From Saprospiraceae bacterium (GTDB lineage Bacteria; Bacteroidota; Bacteroidia; Chitinophagales; Saprospiraceae): a stretch of DNA of 5,461 bases. The DNA is taken from positions 1-5,461 of the forward strand of contig JABDJM010000355.1 in assembly GCA_013002475.1 (NCBI GenBank), given 5' to 3'. Below, piece by piece: positions 1 through 5,461 of this stretch. Every line of letters starts with the position of its first letter. Position 1 is the first letter of the stretch. A model generated the notes under the pieces. That model was not told the DNA's origin. It was given only the letters and a program-made list of their open reading frames with translations, and did not search any database. The translations under genes were made by a program, and so were the position numbers.

Positions 1-121
1 ATCCAGAGGTTATGTGATCGCCGATTTTCAGGATCAACTAGAAAAAGAATGGATCCAGGAATTGAAGTCCAAATTTCAAATCAAGGTAAATCAGGAAACT
101 TTTGATTCCCTGGTCAAATAA
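1..121 (+). CDS. C-terminal end of a PpiC/SurA-type peptidyl-prolyl isomerase (5' truncated by window)
   Basis: An open frame runs from base 2 to a TAA at 119-121 and encodes 39 residues; the start lies before the window. The tail begins SRGYVIADFQDQLEKEWIQE and continues as a charged amphipathic stretch ending in DSLVK. The pattern of G-x-V-x-x-D-(Y/F)-Q-x-x-L-E-K-E-W followed by a K/V-rich strand resembles the extreme C terminus of periplasmic SurA-like isomerases of Bacteroidota, where the last helix and strand pack on the N-terminal chaperone domain. No catalytic part is visible, so the identification rests on this tail and on the two folding-related genes that follow. The next gene starts 5 nt after the stop, so the two are almost certainly co-transcribed. 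Confidence is high that this is coding and moderate for the family. Confidence 0.72.
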   Translation, partial: SRGYVIADFQDQLEKEWIQELKSKFQIKVNQETFDSLVK

Positions 122-126
122 ATACA

Positions 127-978
127 ATGGAATTTAAGGTCCTCCCATCGTTTTTTTTCCTGATCCTTGCACTGGGATGGCCCTCATGTCAACCAACATC
201 AGAAGAGATTGCTGAGGACAGGGCATTGGCCAGAGTCCATAGCAAATCCCTTATGGCCTCTGATCTTTCTGAAATATCTCAGGGGCTTTCCTCTTCAGAT
301 TCAGCTTTGATGGCCAATGCTTTTGTGGAAAGATGGGTCAGGGAACAGGCCTTACTAGCCCATGCAGAAAAAAATATGCCCAGGGATATCGACATCGACG
401 AACTTGTGCGTGATTACCGGGCCTCTTTAATACGGCACCATTACGAAAAACTGATTGTGGGACTAGAACTGGATAGCCTGGTTACAGATCAACAATTGAT
501 CGCAGAATATGAGGCCAATGAATCTCAGTTCCCCCTTGAGGAGATCATTTTTAAATATGATTTTTTAAAAATGCCCCGAAACCACCCAAAATTCGGTGAA
601 ATTAGGGGATTGTGGAGGTCCTTAAATGAAGGAGATACCAGGGCAGAGCTTGGCCAGTTAGCCTCCTCCCTTGACTTTGAGAACAATCTCGAGGGGGTGG
701 CCTGGGGCACAACGATTGAAATTGAAAATCTTTTGCCTGTATCTGCATCAGTATCAAGGATGCGAATTGGCAGGGCAAATGAGTATTCAGCTGAGGGGGA
801 TCGATTTTTTGTCCGTCTCACTGAAAGGCGGAACGAAGGGGAAAATGCTCCTCTGCCAGTAATTGAGAGCCAGCTAAAGAGAACGATCTTACATAAAAGA
901 AAAGTAGATCTGATAGATTCAAAGATCGAAGAGATCTATCAGCAAGAATCAAAACTCAACAACGTAAAAATATTCTAA
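127..978 (+). CDS. Periplasmic lipoprotein with SurA-N-like region and degenerate parvulin-like domain
   Basis: The product has 283 residues. The N terminus (MEFK, then a hydrophobic run at about 5-18) ends in W-P-S-C with Cys21. This reads as a lipoprotein signal with a relaxed Bacteroidota-style lipobox, so the mature protein is probably lipid-anchored and faces the periplasm. Residues about 30-135 are helical and charged and resemble the SurA N-terminal chaperone fold (ALARVHSKSLMASDL, then VERWVREQALLAHAEK). Residues about 138-236 have the strand-helix-strand order of a parvulin domain (FKYDFLKMP near 142-150, FFVRLTERR near 227-235). They lack the HIL, GGDLGW and GxH motifs, so isomerase activity is unlikely. 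A final helix (about 243-275) matches the C-terminal helix of SurA-like proteins. I infer a folding chaperone or partner for its neighbours. The ATG at 127 is chosen because it gives the full signal sequence; no clear Shine-Dalgarno is visible. It lies 5 nt after the upstream stop and 3 nt before the next start. Confidence 0.8.
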   Translation: MEFKVLPSFFFLILALGWPSCQPTSEEIAEDRALARVHSKSLMASDLSEISQGLSSSDSALMANAFVERWVREQALLAHAEKNMPRDIDIDELVRDYRASLIRHHYEKLIVGLELDSLVTDQQLIAEYEANESQFPLEEIIFKYDFLKMPRNHPKFGEIRGLWRSLNEGDTRAELGQLASSLDFENNLEGVAWGTTIEIENLLPVSASVSRMRIGRANEYSAEGDRFFVRLTERRNEGENAPLPVIESQLKRTILHKRKVDLIDSKIEEIYQQESKLNNVKIF

Positions 979-981
979 CGA

Positions 982-2352
982 ATGATCTGTGTCAAGAAAA
1001 CTTTGATTTTCAACCTGCTATTCCTGAGCATGATGAACTATGGTTTTGGGCAATCCGAACCAGTGGACCGCGTCATTGCAAAAGTCGGCGGGGAGATTAT
1101 CCTATTAAGTGATGTGGAGGAACAATTTTCCCTAAGCAACCAACAGGGTGGCGGAAATTTGGATCCGATGTACCGCTGTGAAATTCTTCAAAACATAGTT
1201 GTTTCTAAACTTCTCCTGAACCAATCGAGACTGGATAGTATCGTGGTTTCAGAAATAGAGATCGAGACTCAACTGGATGCCCGAATTGAACAGATCCTTG
1301 CTTATATGGGTGGGGATGTGGAGCAATTTGAAGCATACTATGGAAAGACTGTCAATGAGACGAAGGAAAGATTTCGGGAGGATCTAGAGGAGCAGCTAAG
1401 GATAGAGCGAATGCAGGGCGACATCGTTGGAGGCGCAACAGTAACCCCAAGAGAGGTAAAAGATTTTTTCGCGAGGATCCCTCAGGATAGTCTACCCTAC
1501 TTCAATGCGGAGGTAGAAATTGCAGAAGTTGTATATGTCCCAAAAGTCAATGCGGAACAAAAGAGAATTGCCCTCGAAAAGCTTGAAGAAGTTCGAGATC
1601 TGATTAATGAGGGTGAGGATTTTGCTGAATTAGCCACTCGCTTTTCGGATGATCCCGGCTCTGCAAGGATTGGTGGTGATCTTGGTTGGCAGGGTAGAGG
1701 TACTTTTGTACCCGAATTCGAAGCCACCGCCTACAACCTGGAAGAGGGACAGATCTCCGATATAATCGAAACCGAATTCGGATTTCACCTTCTAAGACTG
1801 GAGGGACGAAGAGGAAATAATATTCGTATTCGTCATATCCTTATAAAACCAGAGATCACCATGCCAGACCTTATCTTGGCTGAGAGGACCCTTGACAGTT
1901 TACGTCAGGAAATTGCCATGGATAGTCTGAGTTTCTCAATTGCTGTAAAAAGGTATTCAGACGAAGCAGAGCAGAGTTATTCAAATGATGGTTTCATGTT
2001 GAATCCAGCGACTGGTAATACCTTTTTCGAAATTGCGGACCTGGACCCGGATATTTATTTTACCATTGACACAATGGAAGTAGGACAGGTGAGTTCTCCG
2101 ATCGAGTATACTGATCAGCGAGGTGAAACGAAGTACCGTATGGTTTTACTTAAATCAAGGACTGAGCCTCATAAGGCGAACCTGCAGGAAGATTATTCCA
2201 AGATCAGGACCGCCGCATTGGAACAGAAGAAAGGAAAGTTCATATCGAGTTGGGTGGTTGACAAATTAGGTGACACCTATATAAGTCTGGACAAGGATTA
2301 TAGCCCTTGTAAAAACTTGGATGAGATATTCTCTTTTAGTGAGGATAATTAA
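982..2352 (+). CDS. SurA-like periplasmic chaperone / peptidyl-prolyl cis-trans isomerase with two parvulin domains
   Basis: The product has 456 residues, close to the length of SurA proteins. Residues 1-23 form a Sec signal peptide (KK at 5-6, hydrophobic 7-19, likely cleavage after G21-F-G23), so the protein is periplasmic. Residues about 27-165 are the SurA N domain, opening with VDRVIAKVGGEIILLSDVEE. Parvulin domain 1 (about 176-276) has FAELATRFSDDPGS, GGDLGW (231-236), FVPEFEATA and FGFHLLRL with His269, but Glu182 stands where the first-strand His is expected. Parvulin domain 2 (about 283-393) keeps RHILIKP with His285 but has lost GGDLGW and the second His. A C-terminal helix (about 398-428) precedes a tail with Cys443. 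By family it would bind unfolded outer-membrane proteins after Sec export and may isomerise prolyl bonds; which domain is active cannot be told from sequence. The ATG at 982 is 3 nt after the previous stop and is needed for the signal peptide. It is the last gene of its operon. Confidence 0.93.
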   Translation: MICVKKTLIFNLLFLSMMNYGFGQSEPVDRVIAKVGGEIILLSDVEEQFSLSNQQGGGNLDPMYRCEILQNIVVSKLLLNQSRLDSIVVSEIEIETQLDARIEQILAYMGGDVEQFEAYYGKTVNETKERFREDLEEQLRIERMQGDIVGGATVTPREVKDFFARIPQDSLPYFNAEVEIAEVVYVPKVNAEQKRIALEKLEEVRDLINEGEDFAELATRFSDDPGSARIGGDLGWQGRGTFVPEFEATAYNLEEGQISDIIETEFGFHLLRLEGRRGNNIRIRHILIKPEITMPDLILAERTLDSLRQEIAMDSLSFSIAVKRYSDEAEQSYSNDGFMLNPATGNTFFEIADLDPDIYFTIDTMEVGQVSSPIEYTDQRGETKYRMVLLKSRTEPHKANLQEDYSKIRTAALEQKKGKFISSWVVDKLGDTYISLDKDYSPCKNLDEIFSFSEDN

Positions 2353-2398
2353 GGGTTGGAGGCTTTTTTATTGAGGTTGAGGAGTTTGGCTGGGCTGC

Positions 2399-2417
2399 AA
2401 TGTTTTCCTTAAACATT
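2399..2417. repeat. Hairpin repeat, copy 1
   Basis: The 19-bp sequence AATGTTTTCCTTAAACATT has perfectly complementary 7-bp arms (AATGTTT / AAACATT) around the loop TCCTT. An identical copy lies 84 bp downstream at 2483. It sits 46 bp after the stop of the SurA-like gene, in its presumed 3' untranslated region. There is no T-tract after it and the stem is A/T-rich, so it is not a convincing terminator. Its function is unknown; a dispersed intergenic repeat or an RNA structural element are the obvious options. Confidence 0.8.
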
Positions 2418-2424
2418 AGGGGAT

Positions 2425-2467
2425 AATCGGTCAAAATCTGGTGGCAACTGTCAATTTTTGCCCGATT
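2425..2467. repeat. Imperfect inverted repeat between the two hairpin copies
   Basis: AATCGGTCAAAA (2425-2436) and TTTTGCCCGATT (2456-2467) are reverse complements at 11 of 12 positions, the exception being T2431 opposite C2461. They enclose a 19-nt loop. The structure lies between the two 19-bp hairpin repeats, so the three could nest into one larger fold. It has no adjacent T-tract, and no function can be assigned. Confidence 0.55.
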
Positions 2468-2482
2468 TCGGCCTTGCCTTGT

Positions 2483-2501
2483 AATGTTTTCCTTAAACAT
2501 T
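2483..2501. repeat. Hairpin repeat, copy 2
   Basis: This is an exact second copy of AATGTTTTCCTTAAACATT, in the same orientation as the copy at 2399. Because each copy is nearly palindromic, the left arm of copy 1 can also pair with the right arm of copy 2; 14 of 19 positions are complementary between the copies. It lies 42 bp before the bidirectional terminator stem. Flanking bases differ between copies beyond a loosely similar GGC-rich stretch on the left. Confidence 0.8.
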
Positions 2502-2543
2502 TCAAACAATTCTGCTCTCCTCCAAGCTTAACCTATTCAACCA

Positions 2544-2580
2544 AAAAAGGGCTTCAGAATTTCATTCTGAAGCCCTTTTT
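2544..2580. terminator. Bidirectional rho-independent terminator for convergent operons
   Basis: A perfect 17-bp stem pairs 2544-2560 with 2564-2580 around the 3-nt loop TTC. The core is GGGCTTCAGAAT / ATTCTGAAGCCC. An A-run at 2543-2548 and a T-run at 2576-2580 give a U-tract in RNA from either strand. It lies 19 nt after the stop of the POT gene on the - strand and 191 nt after the stop of the SurA-like gene on the + strand. It therefore most likely ends both transcripts, and is positioned most naturally for the - strand one. Confidence 0.93.
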
Positions 2581-2598
2581 CTATTTACAAATCCTTCT

Positions 2599-4362
2599 CT
2601 ATTTCACACCATGCATCAAACGCTTAAGAAGCGGATGAAGCAGTAAGGCTACAACACCTAATCCGATCGGGATCAGAGTAAAAATCAAGAAGAAGGTTGA
2701 CAAACTGTATTGGGCTGTGATATTCTCAATATTACCCCCTACATAGTGAGCCAGTTTATTTCCAATAGCTATCGACAGATAATACACTCCAAACATGAAG
2801 GCGATCATCCGAACGGGTATAAGCTTGCTCAGATAGGATAGTCCCATCGGAGATAAGCATAACTCCCCTAAGGTATGGAACAAATAAGCCATGACTACCC
2901 AGAACATGCTGAGGGAAGCACTCTCTGCCCCTGAAGGAACGTTTCGTGCTCCAAAGGCAAGGAAAGCAAATCCTAAGCCCAATAGAGCGAGCCCAAGAAA
3001 ATATTTCACCGATGCTGGTGGATTGAATTTACTATCCCACCACTTGGTAAACAACGGAGCAAAAATGATAATGAATAAGGAGTTCAAAATTGCAAACCAG
3101 GTTACAGGAACTTCAGTATCCGATGACTGCAATTCAGTGTACAATTTGAACAAAACAATCGCCCAAACGATGACGAAACTAAATCCAAGGATTGTATTTG
3201 AAACTCCAATCTGATTGAAAGTTTTGCGGAACAAACTTATCAACACATAGGTGATGATCGCAAGGGGAACAATGGTAACTATCAGATCCACCACCTTAAA
3301 TGTAGTTGCAGCACCTCCCTCCAATATTCTACTAGTGAAATCCCTGATGTAGATAGGAAGTGAGCCTGCAGCTTGTTCAAAGGCTGCCCAAAAGAATACC
3401 GTGAATATGCAAAAGATACCAAAGGCGATCATTCGATCCCTTTCAATCCGAACATAACGGGGAATCCGTATGATTAGCAAGAGTATAAATGAGAGGGCAG
3501 CAACCAGTGCAAAGAACAAAGAATCTTCCATTCCTCCAACTGTGAAATTAAAGGTGTTTATCCCTCCAATTTTACTCAATGGATCATTAACAATAAAGAC
3601 TAATGCTGAAAGGGCGAATATCCCCATAATGACCCAATCGATAAGCTGAAAGTGATTTAGTTTGGTACTTGAGTCGGCTGCCAATTCAGCTTTTTTGGAT
3701 TCCTTTTGGCCTGCCTCAGGTTTATCTCCGATCTCTCCGAATAGGGGTTGTGCAAAATAGAATTGAAGCATTCCAAGGAACATAAAAATACCGGCTAGTC
3801 CAAATCCATAGCTCCACCCTACTTTTTCACCGACCCAACCACACATCATAATCCCTAAAAAAGCACCAGCATTTACACCCATATAGAACAGGTTGTAAGC
3901 GCCATCTTTTTTCTCATCGTGGCCTTCGTACATTTTTGAAATGATCGAGGTCATATTGGGTTTAAAGAACCCATTTCCCAGGATCAGAAACGATATACCT
4001 ATATACAGGAACAAGGGAGTTTCAACAGCCATGGCGGCATGCCCTAGGGTCATCAGCAAAGCACCGATAACTACAGCCATTCGATAACCAATTTTATTAT
4101 CGGCCAGCCAGCCACCCAATAAAGGAGTGAGATACACAAGCATTGCGTAGGTCCCCAATAAAGACAAGGCAGATTCAGTATCCCATGCCCATCCCGGGTT
4201 ATCACCAAGAATAGCCCCTGTCAGAAAAATGACTAAAATGGCTCGCATCCCGTAATAGGAAAACCGTTCCCACATCTCTGTGAAAAACAGAACAAACAAT
4301 CCTGCCGGGTGACCCAGAACCATATTTTGGAAAAACCCGTCGTTACTTGAACTCGTACTCAT
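2599..4362 (-). CDS. POT/PTR2 family proton-dependent oligopeptide transporter with extra membrane insertion
   Basis: The product has 587 residues and is an inner-membrane major facilitator protein. By family it imports di- and tripeptides with protons. Family motifs are clear: E29-M-W-E-R33 within the E-x-x-E-R-F-x-Y-Y-G signature of helix 1, GGWLAD (83-88) after helix 2, GNGFFKPN (129-136) in helix 4, FYMGVNAGAFLG (159-170) in helix 5, FWAAFEQ (324-330) in helix 7, and HTLGELCLSP (496-505) in helix 10. The two extra bacterial helices HA and HB appear at about 238-259 and 280-300. Unusually, about 66 more residues than in the neighbouring paralog separate FEQ from the next core helix (TWFAILNSLF, 421-430), and they hold two more hydrophobic segments (about 354-377 and 388-408). 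About 16 membrane segments are therefore predicted rather than 14. The ATG at 4362 gives a short hydrophilic N terminus before helix 1; Met14 is a possible alternative. The gene lies 59 nt after a related transporter and ends 19 nt before a strong terminator. The exact substrate is not determinable. Confidence 0.95.
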   Translation of the reverse strand: MSTSSSNDGFFQNMVLGHPAGLFVLFFTEMWERFSYYGMRAILVIFLTGAILGDNPGWAWDTESALSLLGTYAMLVYLTPLLGGWLADNKIGYRMAVVIGALLMTLGHAAMAVETPLFLYIGISFLILGNGFFKPNMTSIISKMYEGHDEKKDGAYNLFYMGVNAGAFLGIMMCGWVGEKVGWSYGFGLAGIFMFLGMLQFYFAQPLFGEIGDKPEAGQKESKKAELAADSSTKLNHFQLIDWVIMGIFALSALVFIVNDPLSKIGGINTFNFTVGGMEDSLFFALVAALSFILLLIIRIPRYVRIERDRMIAFGIFCIFTVFFWAAFEQAAGSLPIYIRDFTSRILEGGAATTFKVVDLIVTIVPLAIITYVLISLFRKTFNQIGVSNTILGFSFVIVWAIVLFKLYTELQSSDTEVPVTWFAILNSLFIIIFAPLFTKWWDSKFNPPASVKYFLGLALLGLGFAFLAFGARNVPSGAESASLSMFWVVMAYLFHTLGELCLSPMGLSYLSKLIPVRMIAFMFGVYYLSIAIGNKLAHYVGGNIENITAQYSLSTFFLIFTLIPIGLGVVALLLHPLLKRLMHGVK

Positions 4363-4421
4363 TTATTGCGTCTTTAGATTTCTAATAATCAATTTTGAAC
4401 TAAGTATTGGGGAGGGATTTT

Positions 4422-5461
4422 TTAATCGGCCAATTCGAAGCCTTCAGTTTCATGACCTTCCTCATAGCCGAAATCTTCGGCTCTGTGGGTCAGTCGTTTT
4501 AAGGGCTTTAGAACTGCCAAAACAAGGAGGCCAAAAATTGTACAGAAAATTGCGATTCCTGTAAATATTGCAAACTCTCCCAAAGAGGAAGAGGCTTCAC
4601 CAAGGAGTCCTGCCACTTTATTTCCTAGGCCTGTGGCTGCAAAGTAGGCTCCCATCATAAAGGCCATCCAGCGCTCCGGTGCTAATTTGGTAATAAATGA
4701 CAGGGCAACAGGAGATGCACAAAGCTCTCCTAAAGTATGAAACAGGTATGCCAGAACTAGCCACTGCATCCCAGACTTGTTGACCACTTCGCCAACTGCA
4801 TCATAGGTAACTTCTTTACTTGCCATGGACATAAAGAAAAATCCCCAGCCCATAATAATTACACCTATTGCCATTTTAAATAAGGACGAGGATTCTTTTC
4901 CCCGGTTTTTCCACCAGACCCAAAAACTCCCCACTATCGTGGCAAATACTAGTATGAATAGCGCATTAACCGATTGAAACCAACTTGCCGGGACATTAAA
5001 GTTCCCTAAAGCAAGATTTGTTTTTTGGGCAGCATACACGTTCATCAGACCGCCGGCCTGTTCGAAGGCACCCCAAAAAATAATTATGATCAGAAAGGAA
5101 AGATAAGTAACCAGGATCCTGTCTTTTTCCACTTTGTTTCCATCATTGTAAACGACAATTGCAAAGCCGACTGCAAAGGCTAGTCCGATAATCAACAAGC
5201 CATAATCCCAGCTCCCGTTTCCAAACCAAACTATCAAGCCAATAATCACAAATAGAGAAAATCCTATTAGTGAATTCCTTTGCTGGAAGATTCTGCCAAA
5301 CAGGCCTGATTGATCTACATCTTGTCTTTCATCAACCACAAGATTTCCTACATGCTTCAGATGCTTTTGGCCCAACCAATAAATCAGCTGGCCTATTGCC
5401 ATACCGATTCCTGCTAATCCAAATCCATAGTGCCAACCGATGTTCTCACCAACGTAGCCCA
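4422..5461 (-). CDS. POT/PTR2 family oligopeptide transporter, C-terminal part (5' end beyond window)
   Basis: The frame is open to the window edge; 345 complete codons are visible and the stop TAA is at 4422-4424. The first Met in frame (codon 5400-5402) is internal. The residues before it, GYVGENIGWHYGFGLAGIG, align with GWVGEKVGWSYGFGLAGIF at about residue 175 of the adjacent transporter. Roughly 175 N-terminal residues, including the E-x-x-E-R helix, are therefore outside. Visible parts are helix 6, HA (coding near 5220-5280), HB (near 5145-5205), helix 7 with FWGAFEQAGG (FEQ at 5058-5066), helix 8 with WFQSVNALFI, and HTLGELCASP (HTLGEL at 4722-4739), followed by the last helices. The C-terminal tail is acidic and hydrophilic, ending GFELAD. 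The FEQ-to-helix-8 spacing is short, as in ordinary POT proteins. By family it imports small peptides with protons. The downstream POT gene starts 59 nt later with no terminator or obvious Bacteroidota promoter (TTTG / TAnnTTTG) between, so co-transcription is likely. Confidence 0.94.
   Translation of the reverse strand, partial: GYVGENIGWHYGFGLAGIGMAIGQLIYWLGQKHLKHVGNLVVDERQDVDQSGLFGRIFQQRNSLIGFSLFVIIGLIVWFGNGSWDYGLLIIGLAFAVGFAIVVYNDGNKVEKDRILVTYLSFLIIIIFWGAFEQAGGLMNVYAAQKTNLALGNFNVPASWFQSVNALFILVFATIVGSFWVWWKNRGKESSSLFKMAIGVIIMGWGFFFMSMASKEVTYDAVGEVVNKSGMQWLVLAYLFHTLGELCASPVALSFITKLAPERWMAFMMGAYFAATGLGNKVAGLLGEASSSLGEFAIFTGIAIFCTIFGLLVLAVLKPLKRLTHRAEDFGYEEGHETEGFELAD

Noticed and set aside
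525..821. A 98-codon - strand open frame, and a 63-codon + strand frame at 671-862
   Set aside because: Both overlap the lipoprotein gene in other frames. The lipoprotein frame has the signal sequence and tight operon spacing; these have neither.
910..942. A perfect 9-bp inverted repeat (CTGATAGAT / ATCTATCAG) near the end of the lipoprotein gene
   Set aside because: With a 15-nt loop, about this many such repeats are expected by chance in 5.5 kb. It lies in coding sequence and has no T-tract.
1497..1727. A 76-codon - strand open frame
   Set aside because: It is antisense to the conserved first parvulin domain and has low-complexity Ser/Arg content typical of a shadow frame.
2363..2369. A T-run just after the SurA-like gene as a possible terminator
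   Set aside because: No stable hairpin precedes it; the bases before it are G-rich with no complementary partner.
2374..2534. Outer arms (AGGTT at 2374-2378 with AACCT at 2530-2534, TTGG at 2386-2389 with CCAA at 2522-2525) that would extend the hairpin region into one long palindrome
   Set aside because: The matches are short and need gaps, so they are not distinguishable from chance without alignment to related sequences.
2441..2638. A 65-codon + strand open frame starting with GTG after the SurA-like gene
   Set aside because: It runs through the hairpin repeat, the strong terminator stem and into the antisense of the POT gene, and its composition looks random. No start signal is visible.
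2891..3214. A 107-codon + strand open frame
   Set aside because: It lies wholly antisense to the POT gene, whose family motifs are certain, and its protein has no recognisable features.
4363..4421. A possible promoter between the two POT genes
   Set aside because: I found no convincing TTTG / TAnnTTTG pair on the - strand in these 59 nt. The region is A/T-rich but is better read as an intra-operon spacer.

Overview
The window looks like chromosome of a Bacteroidota bacterium, most likely a flavobacterium. The evidence is a cluster of consecutive SurA/parvulin-type periplasmic folding genes, a lipoprotein with a relaxed lipobox, POT transporters of the type common in this phylum, and starts without clear Shine-Dalgarno sequences. 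Base composition is moderate, and no mobile element, tRNA, rRNA or CRISPR array is visible. The organism is inferred from protein style, not from a marker gene.

Left half, + strand (1-2352): three tightly packed genes for envelope protein folding. First comes the last 39 codons of a peptidyl-prolyl isomerase-like protein cut by the window edge. After 5 nt comes a 283-residue lipoprotein with a SurA-N-like region and what looks like a decayed parvulin domain. After 3 nt comes a 456-residue secreted SurA-like chaperone with an N-terminal chaperone domain and two parvulin domains. The spacing implies one transcript. Together they would escort outer-membrane and secreted proteins across the periplasm.

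Middle (2353-2598): a 246-bp intergenic stretch between converging genes. It holds two exact copies of a 19-bp palindrome-like hairpin (2399-2417 and 2483-2501), an imperfect inverted repeat between them (2425-2467), and a strong 17-bp-stem terminator (2544-2580) with A/T tracts on both sides that can serve both strands. The paired hairpins are the least explained sequence here.

Right half, - strand (2599-5461): two tandem proton-dependent oligopeptide transporter (POT/PTR2) genes. The upstream one (4422-5461) runs off the window and lacks its N-terminal part. The downstream one (2599-4362) is complete at 587 residues. They are paralogs of different architecture: the complete protein carries about 66 extra residues, with two added hydrophobic segments, between the helix bearing FEQ and the next core helix. 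They probably import di-/tripeptides across the inner membrane.

I see no clear new biological system. The best leads are the duplicated hairpin element, the POT insertion, and the complementary loss of parvulin motifs in the two isomerase domains of the SurA-like protein.
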